Positions 8,602 through 16,989 of a DNA stretch of 64,000 nucleotides are shown here, one piece after another (position 1 is the first letter of the stretch; each line of letters opens with the position of its first letter). Source of the DNA: Brevibacillus agri (GTDB lineage: Bacteria; Bacillota; Bacilli; Brevibacillales; Brevibacillaceae); the NCBI RefSeq assembly GCF_004117055.1, contig NZ_CP026363.1, forward strand, positions 88,501 to 152,500. Reading direction: 5' to 3'. Made by a program: the position numbers and the translations under genes. The notes under the pieces were generated by a model. The model worked only from the letters and a program-made list of their open reading frames with translations, was not told where the DNA came from and did no database searches.

Positions 8602-10299
8602 TTACCGGTATTTGATTTCGATCAATTTTCCAGTAGTGGCGTCGACGAAGCGGTAGCTGTCCTCCCGTTTTCGCTGATAGACCAGTTTCGGCTCAGGTGC
8701 GCGCTGATCTTCGTACTGTTCCCAGTAATACACCAGCTCCAGCTCGACTTCCTTTTGATACGTTTCTTTGGCTTCCTGGGCGCTGACCAGCTTCGTGGCA
8801 GCAGGCAAGGCGATGTCAGGGTGGATCGGGTGGAAACTCAGCCCTGTAACCGCGCCTGTCACCTGATCGATGCCAACCCGGTAAAATTCATCCGACACGG
8901 GGATTCCGTTGCGTTTCCCCTGAAAATTGAAGTAATACTCACGCGGCTCGTTCCTTTTTTCCAGCTTGCTTTTGTCCACCCAGTCCGGGATTGCTTCATC
9001 ATGTCTGAACGTAAACAGCGTCAGCTCGGAAACAGCCGGATCGAGGTATGGCTGCAGCGCGGCAATCGCTTTTTTCCGCGCTTCGTCGACGCTGATTTTT
9101 TGCTTTTGCTCCTGTCTTTCCGGCAGGTACAGATGAAAGTCGATCAGGCGGTCGCTGGCAGCATCAGTCGTAAGCGTAATGGTTTCAAAAGCCTGATTGG
9201 CCTTTTCCGTGAAGTCCATCCAGTGGTACGACTCAATCGCCTGCAGTCCTTCCCGCAGATTGTCCTTGTGATCGTCGTATTCAAAAGTAGCGCCTGCAAC
9301 GTCAATGCCAAACTGCGACTTCAGCCATTGCTCGGCCTCTTTTTGCGAAGCGATTTTGATGGTCTTCCCTTCTCCTTTTACCTGAACGCTCTCCTTGGCC
9401 TGCTGGTCTGGCTCGTCCAGCACCTCTCCGGTGAGGGCGTCGATTCTGTACACACCGTATGGCTGATAAACAAGCATCGGCTTCTTCTCCTCTGCCCTGC
9501 CAGGCGCGGAGTAGGAAGTCGGCTGCTCGGCTACGTATTCCAGCTCCATTTTCAGCTTATCCTGATAAATTTGCTTTGCTTTTTCCAGGGAGATCGCTTT
9601 TTGCGGGTCGGGCCATTTTACCTCGTCAGGCCGGATTTGATTGTACGCGTCAAAGCGGATGACATGCCCGGCGTGGTCGATAGAAACCGAGAGCGCGTTG
9701 CCATCGAGCGCAATCTGATTGATTAGCGTCTGGTAGTAGACGGTAGAGTTTACCCATTCGATCATGGCGCCTTTGCCGTCGCCTATCCCTGCTTTTCCTC
9801 TGCTTAGCGCTTTTGACTGCTTGAATTGGCTGGCATCCTTGCCGAGCATGCTGGCGAGAAACGCATCGGCCTTTTCGCGCGCCAGCTTTTCGTCCGGGTA
9901 GTCAGCAGACGCCCAGGCCGGATTTTTCACATCCAGGTAAAGCAGTCGCCCCGTCTGGGCATCCAGCTCGATTCTGGCCGTTGCGTAGGCAAGGCGGCTT
10001 TTCTCTGCTCCTGTTTCCGGCCGATCCGTCAGCAGCACAGTCCAGACCTGATGTGGATAGTTCCGGAAGCTCGGCTTGCCTACGGACTTTCTTTCCAGGC
10101 GTAGCGCCTTTATTTCCGGAATGGCTTCCTTCAGCTTGTCCAGCGTGTTTTGCACTTCCTGGGAAAACTCCTTTTGTTGCGGCAGTTGCTCCTGCGCGCT
10201 GCCTGCTGCTTCTGCCTGCGGCGGCATTGTCCAGATCGGCGTGGCAGCCAGCAAGCAAGCCGCGACGGCCGTCATGACAGACTGGTTGATCCTCTTCAT
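8602..10299 (-). CDS. Secreted YcdB/YcdC (PepSY-like) domain protein
   Basis: 565 residues. A signal peptide spans about 1-31 (MKRINQSVMTAVAACLLAATP, likely cleavage after AEA). The mature protein holds two similar halves with the repeated pattern of a lysine-rich helix, a segment such as SLEKAKQIYQDKLKMELEY or SAQEAKETYQKEVELELVY, and then LVYQ and a DALTGEV or DATTGKL turn. That is the layout of YcdB/YcdC and PepSY-type proteins in Bacillales, thought to act as extracellular inhibitors or structural proteins. The exact role is unknown. It is monocistronic with its own terminator, and has no visible catalytic motif. Confidence 0.75.
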   Translation of the reverse strand: MKRINQSVMTAVAACLLAATPIWTMPPQAEAAGSAQEQLPQQKEFSQEVQNTLDKLKEAIPEIKALRLERKSVGKPSFRNYPHQVWTVLLTDRPETGAEKSRLAYATARIELDAQTGRLLYLDVKNPAWASADYPDEKLAREKADAFLASMLGKDASQFKQSKALSRGKAGIGDGKGAMIEWVNSTVYYQTLINQIALDGNALSVSIDHAGHVIRFDAYNQIRPDEVKWPDPQKAISLEKAKQIYQDKLKMELEYVAEQPTSYSAPGRAEEKKPMLVYQPYGVYRIDALTGEVLDEPDQQAKESVQVKGEGKTIKIASQKEAEQWLKSQFGIDVAGATFEYDDHKDNLREGLQAIESYHWMDFTEKANQAFETITLTTDAASDRLIDFHLYLPERQEQKQKISVDEARKKAIAALQPYLDPAVSELTLFTFRHDEAIPDWVDKSKLEKRNEPREYYFNFQGKRNGIPVSDEFYRVGIDQVTGAVTGLSFHPIHPDIALPAATKLVSAQEAKETYQKEVELELVYYWEQYEDQRAPEPKLVYQRKREDSYRFVDATTGKLIEIKYR

Positions 10300-10402
10300 C
10301 TCGATCCTCCTGATAACCTGTTTTGGGTATTTTTTACACGTTCACCCAATAGACGGACAAACCAGCCGTCAGGTTACATAATCTTCCAATCTCTGCCGCA
10401 AT

Positions 10403-10439
10403 AAAAAAACACGCCCTGGCACAGCGGCAAGGGCGTGTT
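10403..10439 (-). terminator. Rho-independent terminator of the nreBC-like operon
   Basis: AACACGCCC and GGGCGTGTT arms (9 bp) are followed on the minus strand by seven T. Confidence 0.85.
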
Positions 10440-10459
10440 GAAGCGTGAGCATTGGACCT

Positions 10460-11116
10460 TTATTCAAAATCAAGCCAGCCTTTTTTGATGGCATACCGCA
10501 CCAGATCGGGACGCGTGCGCAAATGCAGCTTTTCCATGATGTGCGCCTTGTGCGACTCGACGGTCTTCACAGAAACGGTGAGCTGCTCCGCGATTTCCTT
10601 GTTGCTGAAGCCTTTGGCGATCAGCACGAGCACTTCTTTTTCACGATCAGTCAAAATCTCGTACTTGGCCTGCTCCTCGCCGTTTTTGACCATCTGCAAA
10701 AATTCCTCGATCAGCGATTTGGTCGCTGACGGATACAAATAGGCCATGCCGTTGTTCACCGAGCGGATCGCGGCGATCAGATCGAGATCGGGAGCGCTTT
10801 TCAAAATATATCCGGCAGCTCCGGCCTGCAGTACGCGGAACAAGTATTCTTCGTCGTCGTGCATGGTCAGGACGAGCACCTGAATGTCCGGCGCCGCTTC
10901 CTTCAGTCTTGCGGTCGCGGTCAGGCCGTTCTCCCCCGGCGGCATGCTCAAATCCATCAGCACCACGTCCGGGCGAATTTCCAGGGCTTTTTCGCAAGCT
11001 TCCTTGCCATCAGCCGCATAGCCGACGACCTCCATGTCCTCCTGGGCGTTGATTAGCATGCCCAGCCCGGACCGTACAATCGCATGATCGTCAGCGATCA
11101 AGACGCGAATCGTCAT
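10460..11116 (-). CDS. nreC: NarL/FixJ-family response regulator, NreC-like
   Basis: 218 residues. The receiver domain has the acidic pair Asp9-Asp10, phospho-acceptor Asp55 (VVLMDLSMPPGENG) and Lys in GYILKSA. The C-terminal LuxR-type helix-turn-helix reads LTDREKEVLVLIAKGFSNKEIAEQL, then SVKTVESHK. The sequence closely fits NreC of staphylococci and bacilli. The gene overlaps the sensor gene by 26 bp, so the pair is coupled. Its likely DNA target is the AGGG-N4-CCCT-type palindrome found upstream of its own operon and, in related form, upstream of the oxidase operon. Confidence 0.85.
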   Translation of the reverse strand: MTIRVLIADDHAIVRSGLGMLINAQEDMEVVGYAADGKEACEKALEIRPDVVLMDLSMPPGENGLTATARLKEAAPDIQVLVLTMHDDEEYLFRVLQAGAAGYILKSAPDLDLIAAIRSVNNGMAYLYPSATKSLIEEFLQMVKNGEEQAKYEILTDREKEVLVLIAKGFSNKEIAEQLTVSVKTVESHKAHIMEKLHLRTRPDLVRYAIKKGWLDFE

Positions 11117-12182
11117 CCAAAATCCCCTCCTCTGGCAACGGAATACGGACGATGACAGTCGTCCCCTCTTGGGGCGCCGAGCGAATATCGACCGTACCTC
11201 CGAGCAGTTGCGCCCGTTCCTTCATGCCGAACACGCCAAGCCCTTTGCCGAAATTCAACGTCTTCTCCACCTCAAAGCCGATACCGTCGTCCACTATCGT
11301 TACAACTACTTCTTTTTCGCGATTCTCGAACATGATCCCGAGCTGGCTCGCCTGCGCGTACTTCGCCGTATTGGTCATGGCCTCCTGAACGATCCGGTAC
11401 AGCGCGGTTTCCATCGGGGCCGAGTACCGTCGCTTCTCTCCCTGCACGTGCAGCTCGACCTGGATGTGAAACGTCTTTTCCACACGCTTCATCAACGAGC
11501 GCAAGGCGGGCAACAGACCGAGGTCATCGAGAGCGGACGGGCGCAGCTCCAGCGCCATGCGTTTGACTTCCTCCATCGCCCTGGATGTCATGTTCACCAG
11601 CTCTGTTACATGCTGCATGACCGCTTCGCCCGGATTGCCTTGCCTGACCACATTCAGTCCAACCAAAATACTGTAAAGCGCCTGCCCGATACCGTCGTGC
11701 AGCTCGCGGGCAATACGCTTGCGTTCCTCTTCCTGAGCCTGAATGGCAAAGTGGGTCAGCTTGTGCTGGTAACGCTCTTTTTCCGCACGCTGCTGAGCCG
11801 ACATGTCGCGCAAAATCATCACCAGCTTGCCGCCTGATTCTTCAGGCAAGCGGGCAGAGCTGGCCGCTACGGGATAATCACGCCCGTCTTTTGTACGGAG
11901 CTTCATTTCAAAGGACGGCATTTGTACGCGTTTGAAAAAACAGTCCGTACAGCTCGTCTCCTCCATACAGGTTGCCATCCCCAAGCAAAGCTCGCAAATA
12001 TGCTTTTCCCGGATCAGCTCGTCTTCGGTCCAACCCGTCATCTGCTCCAGCGCGGCGTTGGCCCTGACGATCCGGCCCTCATGGTCAATCACCAGGATGG
12101 CGTCACTGACGTTGGCAAAGATGGACTGCATCAGGGATATGGCTTCATTGGATGTCCCCAGATCTTCTCTCCACGTACTCAT
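11091..12182 (-). CDS. nreB: NreB-like PAS sensor kinase with cysteine cluster
   Basis: 363 residues from ATG 12182 (site AAAGGAGG; an in-frame ATG at 12206 lacks one). A soluble kinase: PAS domain (about 12-130), HisKA_3 with His162 in ELHDGIGQALY, and HATPase with NTAKYAQAS and DDGIGF. Inside the PAS are Cys63, Cys66, Cys78 and Cys81 in C-x2-C-x11-C-x2-C spacing, plus an extra Cys72. In NreB that spacing binds an oxygen-labile [4Fe-4S] cluster, and cluster loss switches the kinase off. No transmembrane segment is visible. An NreA-type nitrate sensor gene is not in the window. Confidence 0.85.
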   Translation of the reverse strand: MSTWREDLGTSNEAISLMQSIFANVSDAILVIDHEGRIVRANAALEQMTGWTEDELIREKHICELCLGMATCMEETSCTDCFFKRVQMPSFEMKLRTKDGRDYPVAASSARLPEESGGKLVMILRDMSAQQRAEKERYQHKLTHFAIQAQEEERKRIARELHDGIGQALYSILVGLNVVRQGNPGEAVMQHVTELVNMTSRAMEEVKRMALELRPSALDDLGLLPALRSLMKRVEKTFHIQVELHVQGEKRRYSAPMETALYRIVQEAMTNTAKYAQASQLGIMFENREKEVVVTIVDDGIGFEVEKTLNFGKGLGVFGMKERAQLLGGTVDIRSAPQEGTTVIVRIPLPEEGILDDDSRLDR

Positions 12183-12215
12183 GCGCTCCTCCTTTGAGAC
12201 AATCATCTAAATGCT

Positions 12216-12258
12216 ATTGTAGAGTTTACATGGGCGGTTGTGTATCAGGGAATTCCCT
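12216..12258 (-). promoter_or_regulatory. Promoter of the nreBC-like operon with AGGG-N4-CCCT box
   Basis: Minus-strand -10 TACAAT (12216-12221), 17-bp spacer, poor -35 TACACA (12239-12244), and directly upstream the perfect palindrome AGGG-AATT-CCCT (12247-12258), centred near -43. The geometry matches the oxidase promoter to within 1 bp, which implies autoregulation by the NreC-like protein. Confidence 0.6.
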
Positions 12259-12288
12259 TAACCTGCGCGGGCTGGCGCGCTGAGGGCA

Positions 12289-12321
12289 TTGACAATACTA
12301 TACATTAGATTATTATCTAAT
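12289..12321 (+). promoter_or_regulatory. Promoter of the GNAT gene with operator-like palindrome
   Basis: TTGACA (12289-12294), 16-bp spacer and TATTAT (12311-12316). The -10 lies inside the perfect inverted repeat ATTAGAT-TATT-ATCTAAT (12304-12321). A bound repressor, for example of the MarR type, would block the promoter. No candidate regulator gene is adjacent. Confidence 0.5.
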
Positions 12322-12357
12322 TAGACTATTATTTAATATGAATAAAGGAGCCTTCGT

Positions 12358-12873
12358 ATGCCACATTCTCCTGCTTTTGTCTCATGCAGCAAGCGGCTGC
12401 TTTTTTCGCCTGTCACTTCCGCAGATTTTGCCGAGTTGCTAGCCGTCTACAACTCCAATCCCGATTATATGGAGTGCGCCTTCGGGAAACGCGTCGTCAC
12501 CGTCCGGGAGGTGGAGGCCGATCATCTGGAAAACCTCGCCCTCGAGGACTCCTACAGCATGGCGCTGCGCGAATCTGCCAACGGCAACATCATCGGGATT
12601 GCACAGTTTATTCTCTGCAATCCGCGGGACAAACAACCTTGGCTCGGGCTTATCATGCTGCACAGCGACTGTCAAGGCAAAGGCTACGCCAAAGAGTTTC
12701 TCGACTGCCTGATCCAATGGTACCGGGAACATGGCTATACGTCCCTGCACCTCGCCGTCCTCGCCAAAAACAGCAAGGTCGTTCCGTTTTATGAAAAGTA
12801 CGGCTTCACGGCCTACGAGGAACGGGAGCATGCGACACTCGGCCGGGTCATTTGCATGGCGTACGCTTTTTGA
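12358..12873 (+). CDS. GNAT-family N-acetyltransferase
   Basis: 171 residues from ATG 12358 (ribosome site ATAAAGGAG). The GNAT core is visible: a strand ending in LGLIMLHSDCQGKGYAKEFLDCL, where Q-G-K-G-Y-A is the acetyl-CoA pyrophosphate-binding loop (motif A), then LHLAVLAKNSKVVPFYEKYGF (motif B). The substrate is not predictable. The MFS exporter gene follows 88 bp downstream on the same strand, so the two may form a small detoxification unit. Confidence 0.85.
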   Translation: MPHSPAFVSCSKRLLFSPVTSADFAELLAVYNSNPDYMECAFGKRVVTVREVEADHLENLALEDSYSMALRESANGNIIGIAQFILCNPRDKQPWLGLIMLHSDCQGKGYAKEFLDCLIQWYREHGYTSLHLAVLAKNSKVVPFYEKYGFTAYEEREHATLGRVICMAYAF

Positions 12874-12961
12874 ACAAAACAAGGCACCAGCCCGCCGCTC
12901 CCCCATATATCTGAATAGAAGCATGCTGTTAGCTTGCAAAAAGTCGGGAGGAGCATCGGAA

Positions 12962-14143
12962 ATGCCCGGTAAATCTGCCCTTTTGCTTTTGACAGGCGCG
13001 GCGACCCTGTTCATTGTCGGCACAGATGTGTTTGTCGTCTCGCCCCTGCTTCCTTCCATTGCAGCAGAATTTGCCGTGACTCCGGCCGTAGCAGGCTGGC
13101 TGGTGACGGCGATGTCGATCATGTACGCTTGCGGCTCTCCGCTGATGGGCATGTTATTCGACCACCATCCTCGCAGCCGCCGAATGATTTTGTGGAGCGG
13201 CCTGATGCTTTTTTGCCTCGCCAATCTGTGGACAGGACTTGCCACGAGCTACGCCTCGCTGCTGGCGAGCCGCGCGCTGTCCGGCTTGGCGCTGGCGGCA
13301 ATCGCCCCGTGCGTCTACGCCTTCATAAGCGACCTGGCCCCGGCTTCCCGCCGCGCTGCCTGGCTGTCGATTGTCGTGTCCGGAAATTTGACTGGCTTGT
13401 GGGCAGGCACACCGCTTGGTACCTTGATCGCCGAACAGCACGGATGGCGTTTTACTTTTTGGCTGATTGCGGGCGCGAGCTTTCTGCTTTCCTGGGTGAA
13501 TCTCGCCATTTGGCCGCAGTTTTCCGGCACTTCCCAGCAGCCCGGCCGGAAGCCAGGCGCTCCTGTGACGCTCATGTTTCGCTCGGTGCTGGTCACTGTT
13601 TACTGGTCAGCAGCGATGTACGGCGTGTACACCTATCTCGGCACGGCGCTGGCCCAGGACAACCGCTTTTCCCCGCTGCAGATCGCTTCCGCCTTGATCG
13701 CCTACGGCGTAGGGGCCATGCTCGGAAGCCTGAACGGAGGACGGCTCGCAGACAAATGGGGGGCCAAGTCCATCTCCACCGCCAGTCTCTTTGGCATCGT
13801 TGTCATGCTGACGGCAATTGGCCTGCTTTACCAGGCTGAGGGCTGGCTGCTCCCGTTTTTATTTGGCTGGGCGTTCATCGGCTATGCGTTCGTCCCGTCC
13901 TACCAATCGCGGTTGTCCCAGGAATACCCGGCACGGCTCGGACGAATCATGGCCTGGAACATCACGGGCATGTACATCGGCATGACTGTCGGCTCCTACC
14001 TGGGCGGCCCCGTTTTCGAGGCGTGGGGCTTTTTCCCGCTCGCCTGCGTCTGCGCCGCGATTGCCCTGATTGCCGGGCTGTGCAGTCTGCGCCCTGCCCC
14101 GAAACAAAAAGAAGCGGTCGGGTCAGTGCCGTTCCGCTCTTGA
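12962..14143 (+). CDS. MFS transporter, AraJ/drug-efflux type
   Basis: 393 residues from ATG 12962, with GGGAGGAG upstream; longer open frames run back into the GNAT gene and are not credible. It has about 12 transmembrane segments. TM1 contains GTDVFVVSPLLPSIAAEF and the loop 2-3 motif A appears as GSPLMGMLFDHHPRRM-like sequence. RALSGLALAAIAPCVYAFI fits the DHA1 group of proton-driven exporters. The substrate is unknown. Placement after an acetyltransferase suggests export of a toxic or antibiotic compound, but this is inference. Confidence 0.82.
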   Translation: MPGKSALLLLTGAATLFIVGTDVFVVSPLLPSIAAEFAVTPAVAGWLVTAMSIMYACGSPLMGMLFDHHPRSRRMILWSGLMLFCLANLWTGLATSYASLLASRALSGLALAAIAPCVYAFISDLAPASRRAAWLSIVVSGNLTGLWAGTPLGTLIAEQHGWRFTFWLIAGASFLLSWVNLAIWPQFSGTSQQPGRKPGAPVTLMFRSVLVTVYWSAAMYGVYTYLGTALAQDNRFSPLQIASALIAYGVGAMLGSLNGGRLADKWGAKSISTASLFGIVVMLTAIGLLYQAEGWLLPFLFGWAFIGYAFVPSYQSRLSQEYPARLGRIMAWNITGMYIGMTVGSYLGGPVFEAWGFFPLACVCAAIALIAGLCSLRPAPKQKEAVGSVPFRS

Positions 14144-14244
14144 GTCTTTGCAAAAGCCGGGTGATTTTTCACAGAAAAACCGGGGCAGCAAGTGCCGTCC
14201 CGGTTCGTTTCTCTTCCCTCCTGGAAGAGACTTTTCGTATTATC

Positions 14245-14280
14245 AGGTCAGCCAGTACTTGCTGGTTGGCCTTTTTTATT
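14245..14280 (+). terminator. Rho-independent terminator
   Basis: Arms AGGTCAGCCAG and CTGGTTGGCCT around TACTTG are followed by TTTTTTATT. It ends the MFS transcript and overlaps the stop codon of the convergent gene. Confidence 0.75.
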
Positions 14281-15268
14281 CGGCGATTTCCACGACGATT
14301 TTCTCCGCTACACCGATTGGCGGCAGGCTGCGCGTCAGTTTTGGCCCGTAGAACGCGAACACATTCATGTCAGCCTTCAGGTCTTGCGGCTTGATTGCTT
14401 TGTTGTCTTTGGCATTGACGATGACCGTTTTGTCGTTGATAATCAGCGCTACTTTTTCCGGAGAGGTCGCTGTCAGGCCGCGGCCCTCTACCAGCATTTT
14501 GTAGGTGCCTTGCTGGTCAGGCTCGATGCTGACTACTTTACCTGTTGTCCCCATTACTTCCGCAGATTCCAGGCTGTTTTTGACGACGATGCTGAGCGCA
14601 CCTGTTTGCGGCGGCATGCTCATCGCCATGTATTTTTGGTGTGTCGCCTCTACTTCCATGCCCAGCTTCAAGTCTTCCGGCTTCAGCTCTTTGCCCGCAG
14701 CATCCGTAATTTTGGTTTCCTCGCTGATGTGCAGGATGATTCCCGACAAATATCCGTCCAGCGCAATGGATACTTTTCCAGCTTCTGTTTTGTCGATCGT
14801 CGTGATCGTGCCAGTACGCACTGGCGCTTTTTCTGCCTCTTCGTCCACCACCGTCACCGCGCTGTCTGTCACATTGACTTCTGCTTGCAGAATTTCGTCC
14901 ACGAAGGCAACGGGAACGTAGGTGCTGCCATTCAGGAGGCGTGGCTCCGCTCCGAGCGTCTTGTACATTTTCGCGAACGGGTAGCGATCCTCTCCGGCTT
15001 TTGCGTAGCTTGCGATCGCGCCTTTTTGCACTTCGGCTGCTTTCAGTTCGTTGTTCCAGCTTACTTTGTACCCGAGGGATTCAGCCACAGGGCGCAGCGG
15101 AACCAAAACGGTTTGTTGCCCTTTATCAAAAATCGCTGCTTGCTCAATCGCGCTTCCATTTACATTGACCGACAGTTCTTTTACTGGTTTGGAGGTAGCC
15201 GATACGATATTCGTTCCCAACACGGCCAGCGCCGCCAATGTCATCATGCCTGTACGAATTGTTTTCAT
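14276..15268 (-). CDS. Secreted stalk-domain (copper amine oxidase N-terminal-like) protein
   Basis: 330 residues from ATG 15268, with GGAGGAATACAAC upstream. A signal peptide is followed by a copper amine oxidase N-terminal-like (stalk) domain at about 30-120: VNVNGSAIEQAAIFDKG, then LVPLRPVAESLGYKVSW and STYVPVAFVDEIL. The remainder (about 130-330) is made of two beta-rich repeats containing EVEATHQKYMAMSMPP and NVFAFYGPKLTRSLPP, which look homologous to each other. The protein probably stays in the cell wall or is secreted; the catalytic part of amine oxidases is absent. Function unknown. Confidence 0.8.
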   Translation of the reverse strand: MKTIRTGMMTLAALAVLGTNIVSATSKPVKELSVNVNGSAIEQAAIFDKGQQTVLVPLRPVAESLGYKVSWNNELKAAEVQKGAIASYAKAGEDRYPFAKMYKTLGAEPRLLNGSTYVPVAFVDEILQAEVNVTDSAVTVVDEEAEKAPVRTGTITTIDKTEAGKVSIALDGYLSGIILHISEETKITDAAGKELKPEDLKLGMEVEATHQKYMAMSMPPQTGALSIVVKNSLESAEVMGTTGKVVSIEPDQQGTYKMLVEGRGLTATSPEKVALIINDKTVIVNAKDNKAIKPQDLKADMNVFAFYGPKLTRSLPPIGVAEKIVVEIAE

Positions 15269-15525
15269 GTTGTATTCCTCCAAATGATTGTTTTTCACTT
15301 GTTTCGTGTTTCTATTCATTGGACGGAGGGGTTTTATAAACGTTTCAACATTTTTTTGTGGTGGTAAAAAATCAATACCATTTTTAATTTATATGACAAA
15401 ATACGACCTAAATCCCAAAATACGTATTATATATTATTCTTGCAAAATTTTACCACAATCGAGGTGGTTTAATATGTTTCAGATTTAAAATTTCATCAGA
15501 TCACAAAAAGAAAAGGTGAGCTAAA

Positions 15526-15804
15526 ATTGCTTATTTAGGTGTTGTTTTCACACTTGCCGTTTCCGGTGCTCTTGCATGCGCAGAAGGAGCATCTGCTAAA
15601 AATTGTGACAATGATCCAACTTCAAGCTCGGGTTGCTCCCATAGTTATGGAGGAACTTGGTCATATCAAAGCAATCAATCAGGTAGCTACAATTCCGATC
15701 ATCGCCTTTCCCGATCTGGCGCAAGTACTAGTGATTGGTATACATGGAAATTTCCAATCCTTTCTTCAGGAAGAGCTACATTGGAGGTTTACTTAGGCAG
15801 TTAA
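15526..15804 (+). pseudogene. Remnant of a small secreted protein with no standard start codon
   Basis: A 92-codon frame is open from 15526 to TAA 15804. It encodes a signal-peptide-like core (LGVVFTLAVSGALACAEGASA) and a mature part with two Cys and the pattern TWSYQSNQSGSYNSDHRL, SDWYTWKF and SSGRATLEVYLGS, reminiscent of golvesin-type beta domains. The frame begins at ATT six bases after GGTGAG, with a TGA three codons earlier. A normal ATG at 15474 with GAGGTGG upstream meets a stop after four codons in another frame. I read this as a 5'-decayed gene; use of the rare ATT start is the alternative. Confidence 0.5.
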
Positions 15805-15810
15805 ACGGAA

Positions 15811-16203
15811 TTGGTTCCAGCCGTCATTGATTCAAAGTCCCTTCAAGAAAAAATGCTTAATGCGATCGACAACTATCAAAATGTTAGCGGCTCCTATCGG
15901 GCAATTCTCACTCCGATTGGTGTCGACGAAACCGTAGAGTTTGAGGTTCAACAAGGAAAGAATCCACGCAGTCATGTAAAAGTACTGAATAATACGAAAG
16001 CAGAACTCATCAAAGAAACTGCATTTGATGGAGAGTTTTATTGGAACGTCCAGCATAACCGAAAAACGTATAAAAAGACCAAGGCCAGTAAAGAAAATGG
16101 AACAACTGCGTTTAACAAAAATGAACCTCGAATATACTTCCAACATACTGCATCCCCATTTGAACAAGCTGAGTTTGACCAAACAAAAGAATCCGAAAAG
16201 TAA
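15811..16203 (+). CDS. Hypothetical 130-aa protein, possible LolA/RseB-like fragment
   Basis: The frame begins at TTG 15811, six bases after the preceding remnant, and encodes a polar protein. The part LNAIDNYQNVSGSYRAILTPI followed by DETVEFEVQQGKNPRSHVKV and DGEFYWNVQHNRKTYKKTK resembles the start of LolA/RseB-type lipid-binding folds found in sigma-factor-associated secreted proteins. The usual signal peptide and the C-terminal half of such proteins are missing. Base composition is clearly more AT-rich than in the neighbours. It is probably a truncated or decaying gene. Confidence 0.4.
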   Translation: MVPAVIDSKSLQEKMLNAIDNYQNVSGSYRAILTPIGVDETVEFEVQQGKNPRSHVKVLNNTKAELIKETAFDGEFYWNVQHNRKTYKKTKASKENGTTAFNKNEPRIYFQHTASPFEQAEFDQTKESEK

Positions 16204-16207
16204 CAAT

Positions 16208-16233
16208 AGAAAAGGGCGGCCAAGTTGCCGCCC
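16208..16233 (-). terminator. Rho-independent terminator of yunB
   Basis: GGGCGGC and GCCGCCC arms around a 6-base loop; on the minus strand TTTTC follows. Confidence 0.7.
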
Positions 16234-16241
16234 CCAACACT

Positions 16242-16943
16242 TTATGGCTGGTTTATCATCTGCGCATTTTTCGGCATCGGTACGTCCGGCTTTCCGGACG
16301 GGTTGTTGTACAAGTAGCTCGGCACCTTGCCCACGATCAATGCCTCGCTGATCGGGATCTGCGTCGTGACGGTCTGCTGCTTGGTCGCAAACGGAATGAC
16401 TACGCGCAAATCGACCTCGACGTAAATGTAGACGGTGACGAGCACCATGTTGATGCCAGCCTGCTTCATCTCCGTCTCCAGGCGGGTCTTCACGGCGCCG
16501 ATCGGCACGAACGAGACGGGAATTTCCGGGCCGAAATGTTCCAGAAACACGTTTTTGGTAGCCAGGCCGAGCGGGATCGTCGTCTGGACGTTCTCCTGCT
16601 CCAACTCCTTCAGCCGATTTTGAATGCGGGCGGTCGTCTCCCCCACGATCCGCGAGTATTCGCGGAAGTTGAAATTGACCGCTTTGATGCTCCCTTCCTC
16701 GTCTTTTTCCATCATCACAATCTCGTTGAAATCCACGCCTTGCTGCGTCAGACGCTTCGTGACCGCATCCGTAATGGCGAGCTTTGCCACCTGATCGGCT
16801 TTGGCTTGGGCGATCAGCAGCAAGGTCGGCTCGATCCTTCTTTCCACGATGATGAACAGGATCACCAGGGATACGACAATAAACAAAAACGTTGCGAAGA
16901 TGCGTCTGCCGCGCCTTTTCCAGCCTCCTTTTCGAAAACGCAC
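16242..16943 (-). CDS. yunB: Sporulation protein YunB
   Basis: 233 residues from GTG 16943. A basic N-terminus (MRFRKGGWKRRGRR) precedes one transmembrane helix (about 16-34). A conserved soluble part follows with ARIQNRLKELEQENVQ, the segment IPLGLATKNVFLEHFGPEIP and PIGAVKTRLETEMKQAGINMV. This matches YunB, a membrane protein made in the mother cell under sigma E and needed for efficient sporulation in Bacillus. It stands alone, between the AT-rich island and the calcium ATPase gene. The molecular role of the family is not known. Confidence 0.88.
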   Translation of the reverse strand: MRFRKGGWKRRGRRIFATFLFIVVSLVILFIIVERRIEPTLLLIAQAKADQVAKLAITDAVTKRLTQQGVDFNEIVMMEKDEEGSIKAVNFNFREYSRIVGETTARIQNRLKELEQENVQTTIPLGLATKNVFLEHFGPEIPVSFVPIGAVKTRLETEMKQAGINMVLVTVYIYVEVDLRVVIPFATKQQTVTTQIPISEALIVGKVPSYLYNNPSGKPDVPMPKNAQMINQP

Positions 16944-16989
16944 AATTTCTTCCTCTCCCTCGTTTCGCCGTACGAAACCAACTCAGTTC

